64,000 nt of DNA from Pseudanabaenaceae cyanobacterium SKYG29 (GCA_025055675.1 JANWWT010000001.1:186001-250000); one strand, 5' to 3'; counted from the stretch's first letter, positions 31,525 to 39,982 are shown. The notes: generated by a model not told the origin, from the sequence alone. Program-made: numbers and translations.

Positions 31525-32670
31525 TTAGTAGCGGGGTACAGAGGGGTCAATCTCTTGCGCCCAAGCTAGGATACCACCTTTGACATTTATGCCTGGGATG
31601 CCTGCCTGTTGCAGGATTTTAACTGCCTTAGCCGATCGTCCTCCTGCTTTGCAATGGACGAGCAATTTGTGACCCGCAGCGAGGGAGCGGATTTTTTCGA
31701 TGCCAGGACCCTGTTCAATTTCTGGCAGAGGGACAAGAATGGCACCAGGAATCGCCGCAATTTCATATTCATTGGGATTACGGACATCCACTAGGACATA
31801 TTCGCCCGTATTGCGATCGAGAATCTCCTTGAGTTCCCGCACCGTTATTTCAGGGACATCGCTAGAGGACTGTTGCATTTGGGGAATACCGCAGAACTGT
31901 TCATAATCTATCAGTTTTTCTATCACGGGGCGGACAGGGTTGGGACGCAATTTTAGCTCGCGGAACTTCATCTGCAGCGCATCGTAGAGGAGGAGGCGAC
32001 CGCTCAGGGTTGTACCTTTGCCTAGAATGATTTTGATCGTTTCCGTAGCTTGGATAGTACCAATTACTCCAGGCAGCACGCCCAACACGCCACCTTCGGC
32101 ACAGGAAGGCACAAGACCAGGGGGGGGTGGATCGGGATAGAGATCGCGGTAGTTAGGTCCGTCCTGGTAGTTAAAGACTGTAGCCTGCCCCTCGAAGCGG
32201 AAGATAGAGCCGTAGACATTTGGTTTACCCAGGAGCACACAGGCATCGTTAACCAGATAGCGGGTGGGGAAGTTATCAGTGCCATCGACTACAATGTCGT
32301 AGGGAGCAATAATATCGAGGGCATTAGCAGCAGTAAGGCGAGTTTCGTAGAGGTCAACTTGACAATAGGGATTGATGTCCAGGATACGTTGCTTAGCCGA
32401 TTGAATCTTAGGTTTACCCACCCAGGAAGTGCCATGAATAATCTGCCTTTGCAGGTTGGAAGCATCGACAACATCAAAATCGACAATGCCTATGCGCCCC
32501 ACCCCAGCCGCTGCCAGGTAGAGCAAGAGGGGAGAACCCAGCCCCCCTGTGCCAATACACAAAACTTTAGCTGCTTTCAGTTGCTTCTGTCCTTCTAAAC
32601 CAACTTCGGGCAGGATGATGTGGCGGGAATACCTTTCGTACTCGTCTTTGCTGAGGGTTACTGCGTCCAT
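31525..32670 (-). CDS. moeB: Molybdopterin-synthase adenylyltransferase / sulfurtransferase (MoeB-rhodanese fusion)
   Basis: 381 residues. The E1-like N-terminal domain (about 1-250) carries LSKDEYERYSRHIILPEVG, the nucleotide-binding GTGGLGSPLLLYLAAAGVG and the VDGTDNFPTRYLVND segment. It adenylates the C-terminus of MoaD/ThiS-like proteins. The C-terminal rhodanese domain (about 275-381) has the active-site Cys loop LLVHCKAGGRSAKA and supplies persulfide sulfur. This fused form (MoeZ-like) is the normal cyanobacterial type. One zinc-binding CxxC pair usual for the family is not obvious here. It is followed by the DsrE-like gene on the same strand. Confidence 0.9.
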   Translation of the reverse strand: MDAVTLSKDEYERYSRHIILPEVGLEGQKQLKAAKVLCIGTGGLGSPLLLYLAAAGVGRIGIVDFDVVDASNLQRQIIHGTSWVGKPKIQSAKQRILDINPYCQVDLYETRLTAANALDIIAPYDIVVDGTDNFPTRYLVNDACVLLGKPNVYGSIFRFEGQATVFNYQDGPNYRDLYPDPPPPGLVPSCAEGGVLGVLPGVIGTIQATETIKIILGKGTTLSGRLLLYDALQMKFRELKLRPNPVRPVIEKLIDYEQFCGIPQMQQSSSDVPEITVRELKEILDRNTGEYVLVDVRNPNEYEIAAIPGAILVPLPEIEQGPGIEKIRSLAAGHKLLVHCKAGGRSAKAVKILQQAGIPGINVKGGILAWAQEIDPSVPRY

Positions 32671-32826
32671 TACTTAATAACTGTAATAATTGCTGGTGTT
32701 TTAGTTTAACCGATTGGCAGGGTGAGTAGACTTAACTACAGATAAACTTTGGCATTGTCCCCCTGGAGGTGTAAGGGCAGCTGCGGATTATTCGTTATCC
32801 TAGAAGTGTAGGCAAGAGGGAAATGT

Positions 32827-33486
32827 ATGGGCTTGTTTGGCTTTGGTAAAAAATTAACTATGCCTTCTCCCCAGGAGGCGCTACCTGGTAGACCAAACCC
32901 AATTCCCGTTACTGATTTTCATTATGTCAATGGCAATCGCATCAAGCCCCCCTTCCCCCCCCAGATGGAGCAAGCTATGTTCGGTATGGGTTGTTTCTGG
33001 GGTGCAGAACGCAAGTTTTGGCAGTTGGCTGGTGTCTATGTGACGGCGGTTGGCTACGCAGGGGGTTATACCCCTAATCCTCTCTATGAGGAAGTCTGCA
33101 CGGGTTTGACTGGTCACAATGAAGTTGTGTTAGTGGTGTTTGACCCGCAAAAGATTGCCTATGGGCAGTTGCTGAAAGTATTCTGGGAAAATCATAACCC
33201 CACCCAGGGTATGCGCCAAGGAAATGACGTGGGCACGCAATATCGATCGGGTATCTACTACTATTCGGAGGCGCAGCGAGAACTAGCAGAAAAAACAAAA
33301 GATGCCTATCAAGCAGTTCTCACCCAGGCTGGTTACGGGAAAATTACGACGGAGATTCTGCCTGCACCTGAGTTTTACTACGCCGAAACCTACCATCAGC
33401 AATATCTTGCCAAGCATCCCAATGGCTACTGTGGGTTAGGGGGGTGTGGTGTTGGTTTGCCAGAGGAGGCTGTAGTGGTCTCCTAG
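32827..33486 (+). CDS. msrA: Peptide-methionine (S)-S-oxide reductase
   Basis: 219 residues. It repairs methionine-S-sulfoxide in proteins with thioredoxin as reductant. The catalytic motif [13 protein letters not shown] holds the nucleophile Cys. [61 protein letters not shown] and [12 protein letters not shown] are the standard blocks. A Cys-containing tail ([14 protein letters not shown]) can serve as the resolving cysteine. The N-terminal about 45 residues are longer than in E. coli but usual in cyanobacteria. It is cytosolic. Confidence 0.95.
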   Translation: MGLFGFGKKLTMPSPQEALPGRPNPIPVTDFHYVNGNRIKPPFPPQMEQAMFGMGCFWGAERKFWQLAGVYVTAVGYAGGYTPNPLYEEVCTGLTGHNEVVLVVFDPQKIAYGQLLKVFWENHNPTQGMRQGNDVGTQYRSGIYYYSEAQRELAEKTKDAYQAVLTQAGYGKITTEILPAPEFYYAETYHQQYLAKHPNGYCGLGGCGVGLPEEAVVVS

Positions 33487-33491
33487 AGGTG

Positions 33492-33938
33492 CTAATCACT
33501 CGCAGCAGGAACTACTTCCAAGACGGGTGTTTTGCCCTCTTTCTTGGGAAAGTTTATTAGAAAGCCAACTTTGCAGGATTGCAGTTGGGGGTCGGCAGAG
33601 TGCTTCATAGAAACAAGATAGGCTTTGACCTGGTTTCTGTGGTTCTCAGATAAAGAGTCCACCGTCTTTAACTCTAGTACGATGGGAGTAGATAAAACTA
33701 TTTCCCCTAACTTACAGGGTCTGATGACGAAATCAGGTCGGTCTAAACCAAGGGCTACCCCCTTGTAAACAATTTCGATATTAATCTCTCTTTGAAAACT
33801 CACCTGTCTTTTTCTCATTTCGTACGCCAGAGCGCTCTGGTAAATAGCTTCATCAAAACCTGCTCCTAGATGACTGTAAACCTCATTTGCCAGTTCCTGT
33901 ATTAGGTCTCGCCAAGCAGCTATTTCTGTACTATCCAC
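33492..33938 (-). CDS. GxxExxY family protein
   Basis: 148 residues beginning at GTG 33938, two bases after the tsaD stop. The family landmarks are present: NEVYSHLGAGFDEAIYQSALAYEMRKR (the G-x-x-E-x-x-Y block), DFVIR, IVLELKTVDSLSENHRNQVKAYL and VGFLINF. The IVLELK strand looks like the core of a PD-(D/E)xK nuclease fold. The biochemical role of the family is not established; it is frequent in cyanobacterial genomes. It is probably expressed with tsaD. Confidence 0.8.
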   Translation of the reverse strand: MDSTEIAAWRDLIQELANEVYSHLGAGFDEAIYQSALAYEMRKRQVSFQREINIEIVYKGVALGLDRPDFVIRPCKLGEIVLSTPIVLELKTVDSLSENHRNQVKAYLVSMKHSADPQLQSCKVGFLINFPKKEGKTPVLEVVPAASD

Positions 33939-33940
33939 AG

Positions 33941-34984
33941 CTATGCCTCTAGTACTTCTTCCGCCCCATTATAGTAAAGTTGTTCGCATTCCTCTAAACT
34001 AAGGCGAGAACGTGCCTCGATCGTCAGTGGGGAAAGGCATCCTTGGCGCAATCTTATACCACCAGCACAGGCAATCATAGCGGCATTATCAGTGCAATAG
34101 CGAAGGGGAGGGAATATTACCTTAATCTGGTGTTGTTGCCCCTGGCTGATCAAACGCTGGCGTAGGAGACTGTTAGCAGCTACTCCCCCCACTGCTACAA
34201 TTGTTTTCATACCGTATTCCAGGGCACAGGCAAGGGTGCGGGAAACCAGGGTTTCAGCCACTGTGAGTTGAAAACTAGCAGCAATGTTAGGAATGGGCAG
34301 AGGAGCAGGCAGTTTTTCCACTAGACGCAGGACAGCTGTTTTTAGTCCGCTGAAACTAAAATCGTAGGGAGCATCACTAATTTTGCCCTGGGGTAGAGTG
34401 TAGGCATGGGGATTACCTGTTTGGGCTACACGATCGATAATTGGTCCACCGGGGTAACCGAGGTTGAGCAGTCGTGCTACCTTGTCAAAGGCTTCCCCTG
34501 CCGCATCATCCCTAGTTCTGCCCACAATTTGGTAGTTGCTATAGTTTTGCACTACAATCAAGCTGCTGTGTCCGCCCGAAACCATCAAACATAAAAACGG
34601 TGGTTCTAAATTTGGTTCCTCCAAAAAACAGGAACAAATGTGCCCTTCCAGGTGATGAATACCAATTAGGGGTTTTCTATAGATCAGAGCCAGAGTCTTG
34701 GCGCAAGTTACCCCCACCATAAGAGCGCCAATTAACCCCGGCGCAACGGTAACAGCAATAGCATCAATGGCTGACCACGGCAACCCACTTTGTGCCAGGG
34801 CTTGGTCCAAAACGGGGTTGATTAACTCTAGGTGACGGCGAGAAGCTAACTCCGGCACCACTCCCCCAAACTCGCGGTGGATGTCAATCTGGGATGCTAC
34901 TACATTGCTAAGGCAAACCCGATCGCTAACCACAGCTACAGCGGTTTCGTCACAACTGGTTTCTATACCCAATATGACTGCCAT
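33941..34984 (-). CDS. tsaD: tRNA N6-adenosine threonylcarbamoyltransferase
   Basis: 347 residues. It transfers the threonylcarbamoyl group to A37 of ANN-decoding tRNAs, together with TsaB and TsaE. Landmarks: [16 protein letters not shown] at the start, the metal-binding HLEGHICSC (HxExH), [44 protein letters not shown] and the late [11 protein letters not shown] and [13 protein letters not shown]. The start is set at ATG 34984; a TTG one codon earlier is also possible. It borders the CRISPR-Cas island, whose last gene ends about 45 bp upstream on the same strand. Confidence 0.95.
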   Translation of the reverse strand: MAVILGIETSCDETAVAVVSDRVCLSNVVASQIDIHREFGGVVPELASRRHLELINPVLDQALAQSGLPWSAIDAIAVTVAPGLIGALMVGVTCAKTLALIYRKPLIGIHHLEGHICSCFLEEPNLEPPFLCLMVSGGHSSLIVVQNYSNYQIVGRTRDDAAGEAFDKVARLLNLGYPGGPIIDRVAQTGNPHAYTLPQGKISDAPYDFSFSGLKTAVLRLVEKLPAPLPIPNIAASFQLTVAETLVSRTLACALEYGMKTIVAVGGVAANSLLRQRLISQGQQHQIKVIFPPLRYCTDNAAMIACAGGIRLRQGCLSPLTIEARSRLSLEECEQLYYNGAEEVLEA

Positions 34985-35029
34985 CAAAACTTCTGCAAGG
35001 GTCGTACCTTATATTATCAAGACGGACAA

Positions 35030-36673
35030 CTATCCCCACAATTTTTGGAACTCCCGCCGATCGGTCAGAAACTGCAAAAAATCACGGCATTCAGGCGAGT
35101 TATCAGGGAAAATAGTTAGGAGTTCGATGTATTCCACGCTCTGACCATTCAACTTGAGGGTTTGTCGTTTGCCGTCCACCATGTCTATAACCGGAAACAT
35201 CCGATGCCACAGCCGCCCGATCGTGCCCATCCTGCCAGTAAGAAAAGTTCTTTTAATTGACTTGCCTCTGGCATACTCTCTATGCAGCCAATCAATAGCC
35301 AGAGAATCTTCTCTATTTTCTGCCAATCTACCCCAAACCCGCACATTGCCCCTACGCCATGCTTCCCGCCAATTGCAACTGTTACTAAACTGGACATTGT
35401 ACATACTCAACCATTCCCTCGCTGTGTTTTGTAATGTGTCCAAAAAGTTAGTGATTGTCGCCAGACCCGATCTAGCTAACTTACTTTTGAGGGGATTTTC
35501 CAACCACTGCCAATGACAACCGATTAGAGGTCTATTGTTAGCTTGATAGTATTCTTTGTAAAACAAGCGATGGTCAGCTCTGCGCCAGGACTTGCCAAAT
35601 CCACCAAAGGTTACAGCAAATATATTGAGCTGTTCAATTAGTTGTTGCAAGACGTTTCTCTTCCTAGGATCATCCACCGACTTAGCTAACAACCATTCCA
35701 GGTCACCTTCTACCTTGTAGGTAGGGACTTCCCAATTACCACTGCCAAATCTCCCCATCTCTAATCTATGAGTTGTGAAGTTCATCAGTAGGAGTCCCAC
35801 CGTCCCATGACCGCTGACACCGCCAAAGAGTCTTTCCACTTCCCTGGTAGCAGTTCTTTCATCTGTTAGCCCACCAAATATGCGCATGGCATGACCCCGC
35901 AGAGCTGCACGGAACATGTTGGGACGAAATTCTCCCTCTCCACTTAGCAACTTACTGGCCATCCCCTGACCCTTAAGTGAATGCACAACATACAGCCTCT
36001 CTCCTGCCACGGCTTTAGCATGACCATAACCTGCACTGACACGACAACCAATTCCTTTAGCAAAAGCTTTTTCCCATATCTTCCAAATAGTTTCCCATTC
36101 TTCATCACTCAGAGGTTCTGTGCTAGAGATAGCAAACCGTAACTCTGGTTGATAAAGAGAGATTTGGACAAAAGCTGAACTCCCTTGACTTTGATTCCTG
36201 CTAATTACTTGTCTCTGTTGTTGAGGATGGACAATATCAACTAACTTATTTCTCCAATTATTACTGGTAGGATAGCCCCCGTGAAATCGCAAAATACCTG
36301 GATGCAACTCTCTACTATTGGCTGGACTACCACAATAACGCACTGCTTGTTCCCTAGTACAAGCTCTTCTGAACGCCCCTTTCATACTACTGCCAGGGTA
36401 GAAAGGATAGCCCCGCGCACCAAGCACAGGACGAATAACACCTTCGTCTTGCCCTGAATTAGTTACAAATCGCCAGGTAATCTGATACGTACGGGTTTGT
36501 AGGTTTGGGAACGCTGGCGGTTGCGGATGTATTTCCCTTATCAGTTCCTCTGCCCACAATTCTGCATCTTGTTTACCCTGGCGGTGGGGGTCAAGGCGCT
36601 GAATTTGACATCTACCTTGCACTTGGGCTCGGTAAGCCATCGGGATTTTGTTCAAGGGATCAGGTACTGGCAT
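35030..36673 (-). CDS. Two-domain RAMP protein: Cmr6-like fused to Cmr1-like, type III CRISPR effector
   Basis: An open frame reaches 36706, but the start is set at ATG 36673 because GGAGG lies 5 bp upstream, giving 547 residues. The N-terminal RAMP half has GYPFYPGSSMKGAFRRA (PGSS loop) and the glycine-rich GIGCRVSAGYGHAKA. These fit Cmr6, the end-cap subunit of the type III-B complex. The second half has a second RAMP pattern, FRPNMFRAALRGHAMRIFGG...VERLFGG, and another glycine-rich loop, FGGFGKSWRRADHRLF, closest in style to Cmr1. A Cmr1 function would be target 3'-end recognition. No separate Cmr1 or Cmr6 gene is present, so this protein may cover both. It is the last gene of the effector operon. 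The domain calls rest on motif pattern alone. Confidence 0.68.
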   Translation of the reverse strand: MPVPDPLNKIPMAYRAQVQGRCQIQRLDPHRQGKQDAELWAEELIREIHPQPPAFPNLQTRTYQITWRFVTNSGQDEGVIRPVLGARGYPFYPGSSMKGAFRRACTREQAVRYCGSPANSRELHPGILRFHGGYPTSNNWRNKLVDIVHPQQQRQVISRNQSQGSSAFVQISLYQPELRFAISSTEPLSDEEWETIWKIWEKAFAKGIGCRVSAGYGHAKAVAGERLYVVHSLKGQGMASKLLSGEGEFRPNMFRAALRGHAMRIFGGLTDERTATREVERLFGGVSGHGTVGLLLMNFTTHRLEMGRFGSGNWEVPTYKVEGDLEWLLAKSVDDPRKRNVLQQLIEQLNIFAVTFGGFGKSWRRADHRLFYKEYYQANNRPLIGCHWQWLENPLKSKLARSGLATITNFLDTLQNTAREWLSMYNVQFSNSCNWREAWRRGNVRVWGRLAENREDSLAIDWLHREYARGKSIKRTFLTGRMGTIGRLWHRMFPVIDMVDGKRQTLKLNGQSVEYIELLTIFPDNSPECRDFLQFLTDRREFQKLWG

Positions 36674-36689
36674 ATTGCCTCCACATTTA

Positions 36690-37793
36690 CTACAAGTGTT
36701 TATCAAGTCTGTCTAGGACAAAAACGTTATCTTCAAAGTGTCCATATAGACGCTTAGCATCTAGGTCTGACCAAGCATCCATTTCATGGGTAGAAGGGGG
36801 ATAGGGATTTTTGATAAGTTTGAAATCCAAAGAATTTGGATTAGGCTGATCTGGTCTTTCTAAATAACAAGCTAGTTGATCTATCCTGCAATTGAGAATG
36901 ACATACCGATCGGTCATCAAACCTTTTGTACTGTCTAAAAATCTATCTCCATACCTGATCTTGGGACTGGGTGAAGGTAGTATTTCTTGACTGTAAATAG
37001 AATCTTTGATTTGTCGCCATTGTAGCTCCCCCCACGCAGAGAAACCATACCTGCCGTCTATTTCTAATAGAAGTATATCGGGGATACTGCTTACCTCCTG
37101 TTCTGTCACTGGTAAATTTTCTGCTAAGCGTCTGAAAGTCTGCAGGTTGTTTTTTATCTCTTCCTCAACGATCATTCGTACAGGCATGCGCGGTATGCGC
37201 AGGAGTTCAGTGGCATTCTCAAAAATGTAGATTGTCTCGTCGGCATAGAAGTTTGCTAAAGCCTGGAGAAATCCTTGTACACTCTTGAACCCACCTGTAA
37301 GATTAAAGACTATCTGATAATTACTGTTTCTATAGCCTGTGACCGTTTCATCTATCCATCCCACTAACTCAGACAGTGCAAATTGAAACTCTAGTAGATT
37401 GGCAGTGCGTAAATCCTTTTGGCGATAAATCTGCACTTGGGATGTAACTTTATCCAACAGCCATGTCTGTACAAGTTCTGCTGTAACTTCCCCTAGCCAT
37501 GTGTCAGTACAGACTAAGTAGTGAAAGTCTTGCTTTTGCTCTACCTTTCTGCTGTAGAAAGTGATGATACCATTTAATTCAGCTGACATTTTTGCTGCTG
37601 TCTCTACATCTGCTCCAATCAACTTCTGTTGCACTTCGTCTATTCTACTGAGGAGAACCTGCCGATCGGTTTCTGATACTTCTTCTGGTTTCCTAACATT
37701 GGCATGGCAAATACATAGTCGTCTTTGTTCTTCTGTAGCACCATTTGTGAGGATGCTAGTACCACAGGGAGAAATTATAAACCTTGGTTTCAT
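36690..37793 (-). CDS. CARF-domain CRISPR effector with RelE-like C-terminus (Cami1-like candidate)
   Basis: 367 residues. The N-terminal CARF Rossmann-like part has the nucleotide-site loops SPCGTSILTNG (residues 8-18) and FNLTGGFKSVQGFLQAL followed by DETIYIFE. These are usual in proteins that bind cyclic oligoadenylates made by Cas10. The C-terminal about 100 residues (YGDRFLDSTKGL, ILNCRIDQLACYLE, SLDFKLI, STHEMDAWSDLDAKRLYGHFE, FVLDRLDKHL) look like a RelE-type ribosome-dependent mRNA interferase. That is the build of the known CARF-RelE effector Cami1. No HEPN R-x4-6-H motif is visible. On activation it would cut mRNA and stop translation. Assignment of the RelE part is from pattern only. 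Confidence 0.6.
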   Translation of the reverse strand: MKPRFIISPCGTSILTNGATEEQRRLCICHANVRKPEEVSETDRQVLLSRIDEVQQKLIGADVETAAKMSAELNGIITFYSRKVEQKQDFHYLVCTDTWLGEVTAELVQTWLLDKVTSQVQIYRQKDLRTANLLEFQFALSELVGWIDETVTGYRNSNYQIVFNLTGGFKSVQGFLQALANFYADETIYIFENATELLRIPRMPVRMIVEEEIKNNLQTFRRLAENLPVTEQEVSSIPDILLLEIDGRYGFSAWGELQWRQIKDSIYSQEILPSPSPKIRYGDRFLDSTKGLMTDRYVILNCRIDQLACYLERPDQPNPNSLDFKLIKNPYPPSTHEMDAWSDLDAKRLYGHFEDNVFVLDRLDKHL

Positions 37794-37811
37794 ACTAATT
37801 TCCTCCTCCTG

Positions 37812-37883
37812 TTATTTACCCTGATGGTGAGAGTTGAGGCGTTGAATTTGAAATCTGACCTGTAGTTTGGTTCGGCAAGTCAT
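37812..37883 (-). pseudogene. 23-codon remnant matching the start of the cmr6-like gene
   Basis: The minus strand reads ATG, then TCRTKLQVRFQIQRLNSHHQGK and a stop. The intact gene at 36640 downward reads MAYRAQVQGRCQIQRLDPHRQGKQD at the same place. The nucleotide match runs over about 70 bp. It sits exactly between the PD-(D/E)xK gene and the CARF-RelE-like gene. Confidence 0.75.
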
Positions 37884-37887
37884 TGAA

Positions 37888-38493
37888 TCATGCTCCCTCC
37901 AAAATACCGACCAGAATTTTTACTAACTCTATCACATTATCGGGCACGGTGTAAATAGAGATATCCTCTGTAATTGTTTGATTGTGGGCATCTAAAATTC
38001 CGAATAGCCAGGCACTACCTAGTGTTACTGCTCCATATATCACTCTATTATTCTCTTCCCACATGGATAAGGCAATCATTTCCACTGCTAATTGAGTAAA
38101 CCCCCGTGTTAAATCATCCCGCTTTGCCTCCACTACAATCAAGGTGTTCTCACCCCTGAGCAAATAATCTAAACTACCTTGTAAAAGGTTATTAACTTTT
38201 AGGGGATATTCTATACGCAGTATCTTTTGACAAATTACAGCTACTCGACTCAGTATGGGAGCGACTAAAATTTCCCTCCTTGCTAATTCACTGTTGAGCA
38301 TTACATAGGGCAAAGTTTCCTCCAGATTATGTTTAAGTTGCTCAATATTCTCAAGATGTCGATTAGTTTTAGGCAGCTTCACTCTAGTTTTCACTAGCCT
38401 GTAATTAAACTCTGCCAAAATTTCATCGGTGTCGTTTGGCAGTTCAAAGTAGGAGCGAAAAGTGTAGGTACTGTTTTGGTCAAGAATCTTCAT
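37888..38493 (-). CDS. PD-(D/E)xK nuclease-like protein inside the CRISPR effector operon
   Basis: 201 residues. The motif pattern LLQGSLDYLL ... TLIVVEAKRDDLTRGFTQLAVEMIAL (Asp, then E-x-K, then a Gln-containing helix) is the signature of the PD-(D/E)xK nuclease fold. It resembles type I restriction HsdR N-terminal and cyanobacterial hypothetical nucleases. It lies 6 bp after the gene for the small helical protein, in the same direction, so it is co-expressed with the type III complex. It could add DNA cleavage to an effector whose Cas10 lacks the HD domain. That is inference; no family with a known CRISPR role is recognised. Confidence 0.6.
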   Translation of the reverse strand: MKILDQNSTYTFRSYFELPNDTDEILAEFNYRLVKTRVKLPKTNRHLENIEQLKHNLEETLPYVMLNSELARREILVAPILSRVAVICQKILRIEYPLKVNNLLQGSLDYLLRGENTLIVVEAKRDDLTRGFTQLAVEMIALSMWEENNRVIYGAVTLGSAWLFGILDAHNQTITEDISIYTVPDNVIELVKILVGILEGA

Positions 38494-38499
38494 ATCTAG

Positions 38500-38898
38500 C
38501 TACTTATATCTTTGCGTCCACCACACGATCGCATCACACAGTTGGGTAAGCACTGCCAAAGTTACTCGCTGGTCATCTAAACTTAAAGACCACAACCTTT
38601 GTGCCATATTCCTGATACTTGTAGTGTTGTTTGGTTGTACTTGGTCATTCGGAACAGTGATCCCAGCTTGTCTCATAATTTCCACTAAGGCTGTCCATGT
38701 TTCCCTCCAAAAAGTGGCTTTTGCTTGCGTCCCATGATGCCCCTGCAAACGCAAATGTTCACCCCAAAACCTTTCTAAGCCATAGGCAGTGGTCATCCGC
38801 ATCTTGTAGGCTTGATTAAGACTGTCAGGGTCTCTCTGCTTGGCATCCAAAACCAGTTTTTGTGCCCTCCGATCGAGTTCGTAACTACGCCATGCCAT
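38500..38898 (-). CDS. Small helical protein, probable Cmr5/Cas11-type subunit
   Basis: 132 residues, almost entirely helical by composition (MAWRSYELDRRAQKLVLDAKQRD..., WRETWTALVEIMRQAGI, MAQRLWSLSLDDQRVTLAVLTQLCDAIVWWTQRYK). The size, helix content and position next to the Cmr4-like gene fit the small subunit (Cmr5) that lines the belly of type III-B complexes. No direct sequence match is recognised. The start ATG 38898 overlaps the upstream gene by 14 bp and has GGAGGAG upstream, so translation is coupled. Confidence 0.5.
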   Translation of the reverse strand: MAWRSYELDRRAQKLVLDAKQRDPDSLNQAYKMRMTTAYGLERFWGEHLRLQGHHGTQAKATFWRETWTALVEIMRQAGITVPNDQVQPNNTTSIRNMAQRLWSLSLDDQRVTLAVLTQLCDAIVWWTQRYK

Positions 38899-39712
38899 TG
38901 TAGTATTCTCCTCCTAGAGTAACTTTACATCTACCAAAACCGACTGACTCTAAACCACCGAAGTACATTTCACAGGTATTGGTGTCAATGAACGGTTCCC
39001 ATCCCTTTTCTTTGATAGCTATAGGGAAAACAAAGACGCTCCCTTCGGGAATTGCTTCCACATTGAAAAATGCTCCCCCTTCCACTTTTTTCTCACTGTC
39101 TGCTAATTTCACTCGACTCTGGCGATAAAGAGCCATGTCATGGAGCAAAGCGATGTCATTGTCTCCTACTACAACCAGGCTACCTTCTGCTAGGTTTGTG
39201 CCTGGGGGAATCCATTCTTGTAGAGAACTTTCGTGCTCAATTTCCAGGAAGCCCAAGTTAAAAAAGAGAATTTTTCTTCTGTTTTGACCTTGGGTATCGA
39301 TCTGTCTTGCCCTTAAGCTACGTGCGGCACAGTAGGGTGGGGGAATTTCTGCTCTAATACCCACGATCGCTTTATATCTTGCTAGCAACCGAGGACAGGA
39401 AATCCACACCACAGGTTGACCAGGACAAAACACAGGTAACCACACCAAAGATGCATATTCAAACTTCACCAGTGCTTCCGTAGTTTGCTCATTCCCTGCC
39501 TCGCTGCCATACCATTTGTTGACATGACCTTTGTTATCCCCATTGCGCATATCAGCCCTAAATCTACCGCGAATAGAACTGCCAGGAATAATCCCCGTGC
39601 GTGTAAATTGATCACAAAAGATGAGATTAAGGTTGCCTGTTTCCTCCCCTGCGCTTGCTCCCACGTGCAAAGGGGCGAGAGTTTCAATGATACCGTAGGC
39701 TTTGTAATACAT
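38885..39712 (-). CDS. cmr4: Cmr4/Csm3-like RAMP backbone subunit of the type III complex
   Basis: 275 residues. LAPLHVGASAGEETGN near residue 15, IIPGSSIRGRFR near residue 41 and the C-terminal glycine-rich FGGLESVGFGRCKV match the Cmr4/Csm3 backbone that coats crRNA and normally cuts target RNA every 6 nt. Counting back from PGSS, the place of the catalytic Asp (Asp33 in Streptococcus thermophilus Csm3) holds Leu28. The only Asp in this loop is Asp34 in CDQF, which aligns with a later, non-catalytic Asp. It may therefore bind but not slice target RNA. The ribosome site GGGAGG lies 5 bp before ATG 39712. Confidence 0.7.
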   Translation of the reverse strand: MYYKAYGIIETLAPLHVGASAGEETGNLNLIFCDQFTRTGIIPGSSIRGRFRADMRNGDNKGHVNKWYGSEAGNEQTTEALVKFEYASLVWLPVFCPGQPVVWISCPRLLARYKAIVGIRAEIPPPYCAARSLRARQIDTQGQNRRKILFFNLGFLEIEHESSLQEWIPPGTNLAEGSLVVVGDNDIALLHDMALYRQSRVKLADSEKKVEGGAFFNVEAIPEGSVFVFPIAIKEKGWEPFIDTNTCEMYFGGLESVGFGRCKVTLGGEYYNGMA

Positions 39713-39725
39713 ACGTACCTCCCAA

Positions 39726-39976
39726 CTAATTTACAAACTGATGTAAGATGTCCAGAATTTTGTCAACTTCGTTAACATAGTATTCGTCCCATCCGATCGG
39801 GCTCTTTCCCTATCACTGGCAAGAGCTAGGGGTGTAGTTTCTGCTAATAAATTGCCTAGAAATTGACTGGATGCTTTGGGTGGTGTTTCCCGTAGCAGGT
39901 GGGGGCGATCGTTTAGTTCTAACTCAAATTTATTAATCACCATCTCCAAGGTAAAATCACTATAAACCATAATCAT
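39726..39976 (-). CDS. Truncated nuclease-like (PDDEXK N-terminal) small protein in the cas operon
   Basis: The open frame 39731-39976 gives 81 residues. SQFLGNLLAETTPLALASDRERARSD resembles the region just before the catalytic core in cyanobacterial restriction-like proteins (usually ...LAIATNSEKARSEWIISPIL). The core itself is absent. In the next frame, after a stop near 39813, lies a plausible ending (GWDEYYVNEVDKILDILHQFVN, stop at 39726, 14 bp before cmr4), so one frameshift near 39805 may have changed the C-terminus. It could be a decayed gene or a real small subunit. Function unknown. Confidence 0.4.
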
Positions 39977-39982
39977 CTCCCC

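Noticed and set aside
36674-36706. CSKCGG zinc-knuckle-like N-terminus on the two-RAMP protein
   Set aside because: It needs a TTG start without a ribosome site, whereas ATG 36673 has GGAGG in place; the motif is probably chance.
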